From NCBI RefSeq assembly GCF_025152575.1, contig NZ_CP102293.1, positions 434,001 through 498,000 of the forward strand: a DNA stretch of 64,000 nucleotides, in the 5' to 3' direction. The position numbers and the translations under genes are program-made. Source of the stretch: Subdoligranulum variabile (GTDB lineage: Bacteria; Bacillota; Clostridia; Oscillospirales; Ruminococcaceae). This document shows positions 49,200 through 58,500 of the stretch, piece by piece (within the stretch, counting starts at the first letter, position 1; each line of letters starts with the position of its first letter). Under the pieces are notes generated by a model. That model had not been told where the DNA came from. It worked only from the letters and a program-made list of their open reading frames with translations, and ran no database searches.

Positions 49200-50238
49200 G
49201 CTGGAGCTTTTTACCGAGCAAATGACCTTTGCCGACGCGGTAGAAATTGATGCCCCGACCATCGACCTGGACTATCTGACTTTTAACGCATTCAGCGTGA
49301 CGGCCCCCACCGTGAGCTGCCAGAAAGGATACTTCGCGCACATCACCCAGGATAGCACAACGGTAGCGGACTGTATTGTTTCAGATGTGCAGCCCGGTAC
49401 CGGCACTGTCAGTATCAGTATGCGGCCGCTGCAGGCTCTTTTTGATGTGGATGTGTTTGCAAGCCAGATACCCGACGCTGCCAGTTGGCTGCTGCAGCAG
49501 ATCCAGACACAGTTTGTGTCCAACGCGGACACACTGCAAAACAGGCCCGTCAGCATTGCCAACACGGTGCGGACAGTTTACCCGCTCACGGTAGCAGAGG
49601 ATGAAGACACCCTCAATCTGATTGACATTATGGCCCAGGCGCTGACCACCTACGGTATTTATGTGGACGCGCACCTGGACTTTAAAGCCATGCAGATTGT
49701 CGTGCAGATCATTCCCCCGGGAGCGCAACGGACTTTTGAGGCCGATCTGGACAACGTCCTGGATAAAAGCGTAACCCTTGGCGACAGCTACGGCAGTGCC
49801 AACAAGATGATTATCCGCAAGCGAGTAACGGACCAGGAAACCGAAGAAGTAACCTACCCGTCGCAGATAGTGTTTTATCTGCACCCCGATGGGACAGTAG
49901 ACACCACCGACGACAACCGGATCACGCCCGTATTTTGGACGCTGGCCACGCTGGACGACAGCGATACATGGGACCAGGATGCGCTGGATCAGGCAGTAGA
50001 AGCCTTGTCCCCGCAGCAGTATGATAACGAAATCACGCTGCAGTACAAGACAGGAGACGCTCTGGTAAACCCGGAACAGGCGCAGATTGGGACACCCTGC
50101 ACGATCTATACCGGCGGCCTTGCGTATACCAGTATTCTGACGGGCCGAAGCGTTGGCTCCGGTACTGTAACGCTGACGTTTGGTGCTGTGCGGGTATCGT
50201 TGACCAAAAAACTCATTTTGCAAAGGAGACAACGATGA
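49192..50238 (+). CDS. Tail tip protein downstream of Dit
   Basis: The 348-residue protein starts at GTG 49192, inside the Dit end. It is beta-rich with ASWLLQQIQTQFVSN and NLIDIMAQALTTYGIYVDAH. Position suggests the N-terminal part of a Tal-like baseplate hub, but no peptidase motif is seen. It contains a degenerate palindrome at 49516-49532. Confidence 0.72.
   Translation: MYKLELFTEQMTFADAVEIDAPTIDLDYLTFNAFSVTAPTVSCQKGYFAHITQDSTTVADCIVSDVQPGTGTVSISMRPLQALFDVDVFASQIPDAASWLLQQIQTQFVSNADTLQNRPVSIANTVRTVYPLTVAEDEDTLNLIDIMAQALTTYGIYVDAHLDFKAMQIVVQIIPPGAQRTFEADLDNVLDKSVTLGDSYGSANKMIIRKRVTDQETEEVTYPSQIVFYLHPDGTVDTTDDNRITPVFWTLATLDDSDTWDQDALDQAVEALSPQQYDNEITLQYKTGDALVNPEQAQIGTPCTIYTGGLAYTSILTGRSVGSGTVTLTFGAVRVSLTKKLILQRRQR
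49516..49532. repeat. Degenerate 17 bp palindrome inside a tail gene
   Basis: GTGTCCAACGCGGACAC has one arm mismatch. It lies within coding sequence and may be a chance match or a weak site. Confidence 0.4.
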
Positions 50239-51002
50239 TTACTGTATACCAGGCAACCGGCAGCACAGTCACGCCACTGGCTGACGGCAAACTGTATGAA
50301 TATCTGTCCGGCAATGCGGTCGGCGTTATCATGGGCTGCCAAATCACCAGCCTGGGCGGCTTACAGATTCAGGTCTCGGCCGGGTGGATTATTATTCTGG
50401 GCCGGATGATTGAAATTCAGCAGGAAACCATCACTGTCACGCCTTCTACCAGCGGTGAAGTGGATGGACGTCTGATCTTGCACCTGGACGTTTCCATCGA
50501 CGAGGCGCCCGGCGTCTGGATCACACAAGCGCAGACACCTTTGCCCGCGTTGACCCAGGAAGATATTAACGGTTCCGGCACCATCTATGAGATGCCGATG
50601 GCAACTTATCAGGTGGACCAGCTGCAGGTGACAGGCCTGCAGACGGTTTTCCCCATTGCCCTGGGGCCGATCCCGCATAGATACCTTGCAACGTATGACC
50701 TGGACGGCTGGACAGCTTCCAGCTCCGAGGACCAGGGAAACGGCTACCCATATACTCAGACGATTACGGTGACTCCGCTCAACCCCAACGCGCCGCCGGT
50801 TACGGAAAACAGCGAATTTGAACCGTACATCAGCTGTGATCCCACCGGTGTGGCTGAAACGGACAACGCGCTGCGTGATGCGCTGGCTATCATTGCCAAC
50901 GGTAACAGCACGTCAGGCGCCGGCACAATTACCACCATTGTACAAGAGCAACCGACGGTTGATGTACCGGTTATCTGGACGCTCAAGACGGAGGTGCAGT
51001 GA
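50235..51002 (+). CDS. Baseplate/receptor-binding-type tail protein
   Basis: The 255-residue protein begins with a beta-rich domain (QITSLGGLQIQVSAGWIIIL) common in upper baseplate or fibre proteins, and has a helix near the C-terminus (DNALRDALAIIANG). The position after the tail tip supports a host-binding role. Confidence 0.65.
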   Translation: MITVYQATGSTVTPLADGKLYEYLSGNAVGVIMGCQITSLGGLQIQVSAGWIIILGRMIEIQQETITVTPSTSGEVDGRLILHLDVSIDEAPGVWITQAQTPLPALTQEDINGSGTIYEMPMATYQVDQLQVTGLQTVFPIALGPIPHRYLATYDLDGWTASSSEDQGNGYPYTQTITVTPLNPNAPPVTENSEFEPYISCDPTGVAETDNALRDALAIIANGNSTSGAGTITTIVQEQPTVDVPVIWTLKTEVQ

Positions 51003-51003
51003 T

Positions 51004-51342
51004 ATGGGACAATTCCCGTTGATTTCGGCTCGGGGGATAAATTTACCCAAAAATCTGATTGTCAACTTGGCGCTTACCACTTATGGCAGTTATGAGCAAA
51101 ATAATTTAGGGACAGATATTTATATCTTTGGCGGATATTCAAATTTTTTGTTTGGATCTAATACCGGCAATGGGCCAGTCATAGCGCTTACACTGTACAG
51201 CAAAGACGGCGACCAGCTCGAACAATACCACAGCATTGTTACCGGTTTTTCGTGCTCAGTCAAAAACGTTTACAGATGCAACATTCGACTTTCCGGAGGG
51301 AATAATAAATTCTTCTACGGAAACGCTACATTTACCAAATAA
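51004..51342 (+). CDS. Hypothetical tail-region protein
   Basis: The 112-residue protein is Asn, Gly and Tyr rich (YIFGGYSNFLFGSNTGNGPV). It has no clear family and lies between fibre-type genes. It is more AT-rich than its neighbours, which suggests recent exchange at the receptor-binding locus. Confidence 0.6.
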   Translation: MGQFPLISARGINLPKNLIVNLALTTYGSYEQNNLGTDIYIFGGYSNFLFGSNTGNGPVIALTLYSKDGDQLEQYHSIVTGFSCSVKNVYRCNIRLSGGNNKFFYGNATFTK

Positions 51343-51351
51343 AGGGCTTAT

Positions 51352-51639
51352 ATGAAAACATACATTGCCGGAACTACACAGGAAATCCAAAATCCGGACA
51401 TTTCCAAAGGTTACACCTACCCCGGCCGCATTAAAGTGGGCACCCGGGACGTGGTGATGGAGGGCAGCGTTAAAACCTACCCACCCAACGGGCTGCGGCA
51501 CCGTGAGGATGTATACGAGGATTGTCTTTTTTATGTCGAGGGCACGCCGCCTGAGACTGCACAGCAAGAAAAAACTGTTGACGAAAAAATAAGCGACGCG
51601 GTGACTGCCGCCGTCACAATTGCACAAGGAGGCATGTAA
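51352..51639 (+). CDS. Hypothetical tail-region protein
   Basis: The 95-residue protein (AGTTQEIQNPDISKGYTYPG, later SDAVTAAVTIAQGGM) is a small beta/helical protein of unknown role. It overlaps the next gene by one base. Confidence 0.6.
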   Translation: MKTYIAGTTQEIQNPDISKGYTYPGRIKVGTRDVVMEGSVKTYPPNGLRHREDVYEDCLFYVEGTPPETAQQEKTVDEKISDAVTAAVTIAQGGM

Positions 51640-52109
51640 TGAACAGCACCGCATACACCGCTATGCTCCAGCAAATGGAAGCCGGGGCCTACACCGAAGT
51701 GTCGGCGAAAAACACCATTTCTAACCTGTACGCTAGGCAGATGCTGACCGAAAACGAGTACAACACGCTCATGGACAAGGCGGATAATCTGGCCGCCAAC
51801 ACCGCAGACGGCGAAACGCTGGCCCGCGTTGTGGCGCTTGAAACCAGCGTTAAAATCCTGACAGAGGAGGTTGACGCGCTCAAAGCTGCCGTGGAGCAGG
51901 CGGGCGGAACCGTTACCGAGCCCACCACCGGGCAGACTGGCGCAGAGGATGACCCCATCGACGCTGTGGCGGGTATGTCTTATGAAAAGGACAAGTACTA
52001 CCGCGACCCCACCAACAAAGAGGTGTACATCTGCACCGTTGATGTGGCCTATGCGGGCCTGCCGCACGAGGCTGTCAACGTGTATTTCAACTGGGTACGA
52101 AAGGAATAA
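51639..52109 (+). CDS. Tail-associated protein with carbohydrate-binding-like C-terminus
   Basis: The 156-residue protein has an N-terminal XkdX-like helical part (SNLYARQMLTENEYNTLMDK), a coiled coil (VALETSVKILTEEVDALKAA), a Thr/Gly linker and a C-terminal WxxxYxxG-like domain (MSYEKDKYYRDPTNKEVYIC) similar to small carbohydrate-binding modules. Confidence 0.65.
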   Translation: MNSTAYTAMLQQMEAGAYTEVSAKNTISNLYARQMLTENEYNTLMDKADNLAANTADGETLARVVALETSVKILTEEVDALKAAVEQAGGTVTEPTTGQTGAEDDPIDAVAGMSYEKDKYYRDPTNKEVYICTVDVAYAGLPHEAVNVYFNWVRKE

Positions 52110-52115
52110 TTTCGG

Positions 52116-52916
52116 ATGTCTCAAACTGGTATTTTTAATGGCCGCGTGTTGGTCCCCTACTCTTATGGCTGCTACGGCTATACCCGGGGCGGCGGCAAAA
52201 CCTGGCACGGCGGCATTGACCTGATGGGCGCGGATGACCCGACAATTCTCATGCCGTATTACACGGCGGCAGACGGAAGTCAAAAGCCCATCCGGGGCAC
52301 TGTTGTCACGGCGCGCATGGTAGACCGCATCACCGGCAATCTGACATGGGAGTGGGGTTGGTATGTGTGCGTCAAACTGGACGCCAACCAGACCCCGGAC
52401 GCTGTCAATTACTTGTACTTCTGCCACTGCGAGCGGCTGCTGGTCCGAGTGGGCCAGACAGTCATCAGCGGCCAGGAACTGGCCATTATGGGCAACAGCG
52501 GCAATGCGGCACTGGCTAGCCCGCCATACAAGCATTGCCATCTGGAAGTCCGGGCCACGTCCACCGGGCGCGGGCTTGATCCTACGGCCTATGCAGGCGT
52601 GCCGAACAAGGCGGGCACCTATGGCAATACCGCAGATCTGCCCGCCCCTGCCAAAGGGCGGTTGCAGATTATCTACCTGGACAACCTTACCCAGGGCGAC
52701 GCTAACGCTATTATGCTTTGTTGCAAAGAGCGCAAGCTGACCGACGCTGGGCTGTACACCAGCAAGTGGGACAATGACAGCCATGCCACGCAGAGCATCA
52801 TCATTGGCCCGGTCAGTCAGGGCGACGCGGATGCCATCCTGGCAACTGCCCACTCGCGTGAGCTGGACAAGCAGGGCCTGTACCGCAGCGTGTGGGCCGA
52901 AGATTTGGAGGAATGA
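52116..52916 (+). CDS. Endolysin, M23 peptidase
   Basis: The 266-residue protein has an N-terminal M23 zinc peptidase domain with the metal motifs HGGIDLMGADD and HCHLEV, which would cut peptidoglycan cross-bridges. The C-terminal part has two related segments (DNLTQGDANAIMLCCKER and GPVSQGDADAILATAHSR), a likely cell-wall-binding repeat. It precedes the holin gene. Confidence 0.9.
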   Translation: MSQTGIFNGRVLVPYSYGCYGYTRGGGKTWHGGIDLMGADDPTILMPYYTAADGSQKPIRGTVVTARMVDRITGNLTWEWGWYVCVKLDANQTPDAVNYLYFCHCERLLVRVGQTVISGQELAIMGNSGNAALASPPYKHCHLEVRATSTGRGLDPTAYAGVPNKAGTYGNTADLPAPAKGRLQIIYLDNLTQGDANAIMLCCKERKLTDAGLYTSKWDNDSHATQSIIIGPVSQGDADAILATAHSRELDKQGLYRSVWAEDLEE

Positions 52917-52919
52917 ACT

Positions 52920-53390
52920 ATGGACAACAACAACATTTTTCTCGTAATCAAAGCGGCCGTTGTGGCCGTCATGGGCGCTTATGGTGCCGCGTTCGGCTGG
53001 CTGGGCTGGCTGTTTCTGGCTTGGCTGCTCTGCATGGTGATCGACTGGATTACCGGCAGCGCAGCGGCGGCTTCCAAAGGGCAATGGTCCAGTGATACCG
53101 CTTATGCTGGTGTTTGGCACAAGGCTGGCATGATCGTGGTGGTCGTTGTGGCTTGCCTGGCTGACAGCGTTGTGCAGGTTATCATTGCCAAAATCCCGGG
53201 TCTTGACCTGCAGTTCAGCGCCTTTATTTTGCCCATTGTGCTGGTGTGGTACATTTTTACCGAGTTGGGTTCCATTGCCGAGAACGCCGCCAAAATGGGC
53301 GCGCCTGTTCCCTCTGGGCTTGTAAAGCTGCTGGCCGTTGGTAAAAAGCTGGCAGAAAGTAAGCTGGACGATAGCGACCAGCAGGAATAA
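52920..53390 (+). CDS. Holin, phage_holin_4 family
   Basis: The 156-residue protein has an N-terminal hydrophobic helix, WLFLAWLLCMVIDWITGSAA (family motif), and two more helices (MIVVVVVACLADSVVQVIIA and FILPIVLVWYIFTELGS). It permits endolysin release. It ends the late operon, followed by a terminator. Confidence 0.93.
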   Translation: MDNNNIFLVIKAAVVAVMGAYGAAFGWLGWLFLAWLLCMVIDWITGSAAAASKGQWSSDTAYAGVWHKAGMIVVVVVACLADSVVQVIIAKIPGLDLQFSAFILPIVLVWYIFTELGSIAENAAKMGAPVPSGLVKLLAVGKKLAESKLDDSDQQE

Positions 53391-53402
53391 TATTAAAAAG
53401 TG

Positions 53403-53444
53403 GCCCTGGTTGTTTCCGTTTGGGAAATAGCCAGGGCTTTTTTT
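53403..53444 (+). terminator. Terminator of the late operon
   Basis: GCCCTGG pairs with CCAGGGC over a 21-base loop, followed by seven T. The 330-base gap 53391-53720 holds this hairpin, palindrome copy 7, an AT-rich phage end, attR and two more hairpins. Confidence 0.8.
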
Positions 53445-53461
53445 GTGTCCACAGTGGACAC
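53445..53461. repeat. 17 bp palindrome, copy 7
   Basis: GTGTCCACAGTGGACAC has perfect arms with centre CAG. It lies directly behind the late terminator, 100 bases from attR. Confidence 0.76.
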
Positions 53462-53561
53462 AAGTTTTAATTAAAATCAATTCTGGTTTTAAATACAATT
53501 CTATTGTTATCAAATTGTGCACACAAATCATATAATGATCTACACATCGTAATATTTTAGT

Positions 53562-53622
53562 CCCTGCTAAGGGCGTAGGGTCCGAAAGGGCCGCGAGAGT
53601 TCAAATCTCTCTTACTCCGCCA
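53562..53622 (+). repeat. attR core (61 bp partial tRNA-Ser)
   Basis: Identical to 21565-21625. It contains the anticodon loop, variable arm, T arm and CCA of tRNA-Ser(GCT) but lacks the 5' half, so it is not a functional tRNA. Confidence 0.95.
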
Positions 53623-53624
53623 AC

Positions 53625-53669
53625 AAAACCCGCGATGCATCGCAAGATGTTCGCGGGTTTTGATTTTTT
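53625..53669 (+). terminator. Original tRNA-Ser terminator, displaced by the prophage
   Basis: AAAACCCGCGA pairs with TCGCGGGTTTT, followed by GATTTTTT. It lies three bases after attR and would have ended tRNA-Ser before integration. Confidence 0.85.
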
Positions 53670-53679
53670 ATGAAAACAA

Positions 53680-53718
53680 CAAGAGCCCTGTCGAAAAGAC
53701 AGGGCTCTTGTTCTGTTT
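53680..53718. terminator. Terminator of the Pro/Thr-rich protein gene
   Basis: CAAGAGCCCTGTC pairs with GACAGGGCTCTTG with a four-base loop, directly downstream of the minus-strand gene ending at 53721. GTTGTTTTC follows on that strand. Confidence 0.75.
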
Positions 53719-53720
53719 CA

Positions 53721-54416
53721 TCAGCCGTAGCACTTTTTGCAGGGTGTGTAGCCGCGACTTTCCGCCTCGGCCTGCGTAAGCGCTACCGGATTTTTCATAT
53801 TGCTACAGTTCGGGCTGCTGTGATACTTGCTCCCGTTGCCACTGCCTGCAATATACACCATACCGCTTTGCGGAGCCGTATAGGTTGTGTCGGCAGGGGC
53901 CTGCGCAGCAGCGGCGCCGCCGTTATCTGCAACCGCAGCGTCCTGCTGTGCCGGGGCTGCCGCAGGGGCCGGTGCAGGCGTTGACACGGGCGCTTCGGTG
54001 GGCTGCGGGGTAGCGATCGGCGTAGGCTCCGGCGTAGCGGTGGGCGAAGGCGACGGTGTAGGCGAGGGTGTAGGCGTAGGGGTGACAGTCGCGGTCGGCG
54101 TGGGCGCAGGCGTCTCGATCGCCGCCGTGGCGGTGGGTTGAACCGTAGCCTGCGGTTCGGCGTTTTCGGCGTCCGTCCCCGGCACAGCGGCCAGCATAAC
54201 CAGGAAAGCAGCGGCCAGAATGGCGCTCTTGGCAAACCGCGGCGCGTCCGGCGGAAGAATTCGTTTCCACAGCGCACGGATCGGTGCAAAGGGCAATGCC
54301 AGCACAGCCACAAGCAATCCCATCAGGCCGGATACAGAGAACAGCCCGCAGGAAAACAACGTCCCCAAGCACAAGACGATCAGAATCCATCGGCAGACAT
54401 TCTTGACGATTTTCAT
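53721..54416 (-). CDS. Membrane protein with Pro/Thr-rich stalk and Cys motif end
   Basis: The 231-residue protein has two N-terminal hydrophobic helices (VCRWILIVLCLGTLFSCGLF and LMGLLVAVLALPFAP), a third near residue 65, a long Pro/Thr repeat stalk (TATVTPTPTPSPTPSPSPTA) and a C-terminal small domain (KYHSSPNCSNMKN, then SRGYTPCKKCYG). That end domain is often found on secreted nucleases and wall proteins and probably binds metal. It is likely exposed outside the cell. Function unknown. Confidence 0.8.
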   Translation of the reverse strand: MKIVKNVCRWILIVLCLGTLFSCGLFSVSGLMGLLVAVLALPFAPIRALWKRILPPDAPRFAKSAILAAAFLVMLAAVPGTDAENAEPQATVQPTATAAIETPAPTPTATVTPTPTPSPTPSPSPTATPEPTPIATPQPTEAPVSTPAPAPAAAPAQQDAAVADNGGAAAAQAPADTTYTAPQSGMVYIAGSGNGSKYHSSPNCSNMKNPVALTQAEAESRGYTPCKKCYG

Positions 54417-54442
54417 GTTGCTTTTCCTCCTTTTTCAAGCCA

Positions 54443-55453
54443 TCAGCGTTCCGCGGGCAGCAGGATATCATGTGCTACCGGTGTGAGAAAGCGGGTTCGG
54501 AACTCCGTCAGGTCCCGGCACCGTGGCAGCAGATGCATGGTCTTGGTAACCACCGACTCCAGCGTCATATCATAGGCCTCGATCACGCCGTAGGTCTGCT
54601 TGATCTGGTGCCCCACCTGGTACACGCTCATATCGCTGCCCTCGTAAATAACCTGGGTGGTCATAATGACCACCTTGCCGGCCTCGATCCAGGCGCCCAC
54701 CTCCCGGGCAAAATCCGCCGTGGCGTAATACGGCACCCCGCCGACGCCAAATCCCTCCACGATCAAGGCGTGGTAAGCGGGACGCAGCAGGCGCAGCACA
54801 TCGGGCTGGATACCGGGAATCAGCTTGAGCACAAAAACCAACGGGTCCAGTTCCAGGTTGGCCACCGGTCGGCCCAGACCTTCAGGAACCGGCAGCACCG
54901 GGTAGACTTTGCGGTCCCGGATGCGGGCCACCTCCGGGTAGCCGATACTGGAGAAAGCATGGTAGCTTTTGGTCCGCAATTTTTTGGCACGGGTTCCGAG
55001 CATCGCCTGACCGTCAAAGACAATGGTCACCCCCCAGGCGCAATCCGACGAAGCATAGAGAAACGCATCCAGCAGATTGCGGCGTCCGTCGGTTTCCCGC
55101 TCTCCGATGGAGTTCTGCGCGCCCGTCAGCACAATGGGCTTGCGGGCATCGGGCAACATGTAACTCAAAGCAGCCGCCGTGTACGCCATGGTATCGGTGC
55201 CGTGGGTAATGACAAATCCGTCATAGGCATCGTACTGTTCCAGAATGGCGCGGGCGATCTTCTTCCAGTGTTCAGGATGGACGTTGGTGCTGTCGAGCTG
55301 GAAAAGCTGCCGTGTTTCCACCTGGCAGATTTCCCGGATTTCCGGCACCGTGCGCAGCAGTTCCTGGGAGGTCAGCTGGGGGACTTTACCTTCCTCCGTT
55401 TTCAGAGTGGCAATGGTACCGCCGGTGGCCAGCATCAGTATTTTTTTCATCAT
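54443..55453 (-). CDS. ansA: L-asparaginase, type I
   Basis: The 336-residue cytoplasmic enzyme has LATGGTIATL (first catalytic Thr) and VITHGTDTMAYTAAAL (second Thr, Asp), the standard asparaginase motifs. It converts asparagine to aspartate and ammonia. The start at 55453 follows GAAAGGAAGTATCC; ATG 55450 is also possible. Confidence 0.93.
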   Translation of the reverse strand: MMKKILMLATGGTIATLKTEEGKVPQLTSQELLRTVPEIREICQVETRQLFQLDSTNVHPEHWKKIARAILEQYDAYDGFVITHGTDTMAYTAAALSYMLPDARKPIVLTGAQNSIGERETDGRRNLLDAFLYASSDCAWGVTIVFDGQAMLGTRAKKLRTKSYHAFSSIGYPEVARIRDRKVYPVLPVPEGLGRPVANLELDPLVFVLKLIPGIQPDVLRLLRPAYHALIVEGFGVGGVPYYATADFAREVGAWIEAGKVVIMTTQVIYEGSDMSVYQVGHQIKQTYGVIEAYDMTLESVVTKTMHLLPRCRDLTEFRTRFLTPVAHDILLPAER

Positions 55454-55547
55454 GGATACTTCCTTTCGTTTCTCACAGCATCTGCTGCACAGAAACGGTT
55501 GCTTTGATGTAGGCGCCAACCGCATCCGGCAAGGGATGCACACGCCA

Positions 55548-55573
55548 AACCCGCCCGGAAGATCCGGGCGGGC
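55548..55573 (-). terminator. Terminator of the SpoIID-fusion gene
   Basis: CCCGCCCGG pairs with CCGGGCGGG; on the minus strand TTTGG follows. The T-run is short. Confidence 0.6.
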
Positions 55574-55582
55574 ATAGGGGTA

Positions 55583-58500
55583 TCAATACGTTGTGATCGT
55601 TGTGCCGGGGTAATAGTGCAGCAGGATATCCTGATATCCCCAGCCGTTCTGGGCATAGCCGATGGCTCCCCACTGGCTCATGCCGCAGCCGTGGCCGTAG
55701 CCGTACACATCAAAGATGAAACAGTCCACACCGGCATCATAGCTGACGGTAAAGCACTGGCTGCGCAGACTGCGGCCATCCACGCTCTGGCGGGCCAGCA
55801 GATTCTCACGGAACCAGCGGCCGCTGACGGTCTGACTGTTGCCGTCAGGGCCCACCTGGATTTTGGCAACCCAGCCATACTGGTTGGCCGAAACGATCTT
55901 GAACCAGTTGTTGGGATCCACCCCCGAGAGGTCAATGCCCAACTCGGACTGGATGCGGTCCTGCAGCGTCTGACGGGAGAAACGTGCCGTACCGCTGCTG
56001 TTGCCGTTGGTGTTCCAATTGGTAGCAACCGACTGGTCATAGGGGCTGTCCACCGCCTGCAGCCAGGGGCGATCATTGCCCCAGACATCGGCCGCCGACG
56101 CAGTACCGGTACTGGCCGAGGCAAAGTAGGGTGTAAAGCATACCTGGCCGTTGTAAGTAATCAGTACGCGGGCCACTTCCTGGGCAGCGGCCAATGCCGT
56201 TGCCCCCGGTGTGGTTCCCGCCACCGAGGGATACCCCGACTGGCTGAGAATCCAGCAATGGGTTGCCACGCACTGTGCCTTGTAGGCTTCCGCCGGAGCG
56301 TTAGGTCCCAGCTCATTCTGAGCCACCATGGCCAGGCATTGAACAAGGTCCATCGTCTGGGCCGTGCCGTTCATGGTAACATTGATGGTTTCCCCGCTCG
56401 ACGAGCTGTTCCCGGAATCCGTGGAAGCGCTGTCGCCCCCTTCGCTGGAAGCGGAATCCGAGGCGGGTACTTCGGTAGGCTCCGGGGTGGGGCTGGCCGC
56501 CACCTGGTCCACTGTCACAGTCTGTTCCGGCAGACCGCCTTCGGCGCCCTGATTCAGATCAGATTCCGATGCATTTCCGGAACCGGCCACATCGGTCAGG
56601 CCTGCCAGCAATTTATCCGTGCTGGCCAGGATGGCATCCGTCTGGGACTGCATGGCTGCGATCTGGCTGTCCAGATCCGTGCCGCTGCTCTCCTCTTCCC
56701 CCTGCGTGCCGCTGTTGCGGCTGGCGCTGCTGGCCGCACTCTGCTGGGCATAGCGATCCACGCTGGCACTGAGCAGACTGCTGACTGCCGGCATCGGCTG
56801 GTCCTTGCGCTGATACTGCAACGCGGTAAGCAGCGGTTCCTCTGTGGCGGTGATGGAGGCGCCGTCCAAAGCCGCCGCCTCGTCCGCGCCAATCAGGCGT
56901 CCCGTTACGCAGAGCAGAACCCCTTCCTCACTGGTAGCGCTGGTCAGTGTCAGGAAATGGGACTCGTCCCCGATTTCCACGTTGGTCTGCCACAGGCTGC
57001 GCGCCTGAATGCCCGCCACGAAGGACAGATAATCGTAATAATTGGACAGGTCGGTGCTGCCGTAGAGGTCAAAGGCTCCCTCTCCCTCTTCGGTGGGATC
57101 CAGATAATAGACGGATACCACCTTGAAGCGATAGGTGCCATTTTGCAGATAGAGCGTAAAGCCGCTGTTCTCCTTGATGACATCCTCCTGGGCCAGCACG
57201 GCATAGGTGTCACCGGTGCATTCCAGCACCGTGTTGCCGGGCGTCGGCTGGTCCAGATTGCTGGCCGTAGCAAAACGCGTCAGCACCGTGGGGCTTGCAT
57301 TTTCCTTGGTCTGCGGTTCCGTACCCGCTGCATACACCAGCGTACCGTCCAGGCCCGGCCACCCCAGATACCCCACCGCACCGGGGCGTTTTTCCAGCGC
57401 ATTGGCCAGATAACTTTCCACCGTTTCATCGTACACCGTAGTGCCATAGTTTTTGGAAGCCGGCCGTGTGCCCAGATCGTTGCGGAAGAACCACCAAAGC
57501 GCCCCCGCGCCGACCAATAGCAGCAGCACAATCACCACCAGAAAGATCGTCGCTGTGCGCTTACGGCGGCGCTCGGTGCGCTCGATCATCGCCAGGCTGC
57601 GATTTTTGATGCTGGCGGCCCCCGGCGTCTCGGGTCTTGCCGGCGCTGCCGCCTCGGTTTTTCCGGGACGGCGCCTGGTCTGTGCCGCCGCCAGCTCCGC
57701 CTCGTCCTCCTCCGAGAACAGGCGGGTGGCCGCCTTGCTGAAATCCTCCGCCGTGGTCGTGCGGCCGGCGGCTGCGTCGGCTTCATCCGCCGCCTGAGCC
57801 GCTGCCAGCGCCGCGGGATCAATTTCCGCCGAGAAATCCGGAATTTCATCATCCAGCAGGGACGGTGCCGGCTCCCGACGTTCCGTCTGGTAGAGCGGCG
57901 TATCGTAGGACTCCGTTTCCTGCGTGCGGCGGCGGCGCGAGGCCGTGGCTGCCTGCGGACCGGCCGTCCGGATGTTCATAGGGTCGGTGTTGGTTTCCGC
58001 CATGGGATCCAGATCAGTCTCAAACTGGATGGTTCCCGTGGGGGCAGCGGTCGCGGTACGCTGCCGCGTTGTGTGCGGCGGCGGCATGACCGGATCCGCG
58101 GTATTGAAGTCCATCATCGGCTCAAAATCCGCCGTATGGTCGGCGTCCTGCGTAGCCGGTGTACGGCGGCGCAGGGAGAACCGTACGGTGTTGCCGCGTT
58201 CCCGTCCGGCTTCCGACACCAGCAGCAACGGATGTTCCCGCCCGGGACGGAAGGTGATGCAGGAATCTGTCAGCCGGAGTCCCTGCATCCGACGGCGCAG
58301 CAGATCGAGGATCTGGTTGCCGATGGCCGCATCGGTCAGCTCGGGCGGCAGTGCGCAGGCCGCCGCACCGTGCCGGTCACAGATGAGCACAAAGGGGCAT
58401 TGCCCCACGGTGGCCGGCATATAGGCCGCCGCATAATCGGCCCCCGTGACCTGCATCGCCGATACCGCCCTGCCTGCAGCCGCCTGGACCACATCGCCGG

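Larger units (their letters stand above)
21565..53622 (+). mobile_element. Complete siphophage-type prophage at tRNA-Ser(GCT)
   Basis: The element is bounded by a 61 bp perfect repeat and repeats every 31,997 bases from repeat to repeat. It has integrase, repressor, replication, partition, packaging, HK97-type head, tail, M23 endolysin and holin modules in canonical order, with no broken essential gene seen. The long non-contractile tail module (tape measure, Dit, no sheath) indicates siphovirus morphology. It looks intact and possibly inducible; this is inference from gene content. Confidence 0.95.

Noticed and set aside
49516..49532. Eighth functional copy of the 17 bp palindrome
   Set aside because: One arm is mismatched and it lies mid-gene, unlike the other copies; listed only as a weak match.
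53562..53622. Second tRNA-Ser gene
   Set aside because: Only the 3' 61 bases are present, without acceptor 5' strand and D arm; it is attR.
21565..53622. Diversity-generating retroelement or retron in the prophage
   Set aside because: No reverse transcriptase motif was seen and no template/variable repeat pair was found near the tail genes.
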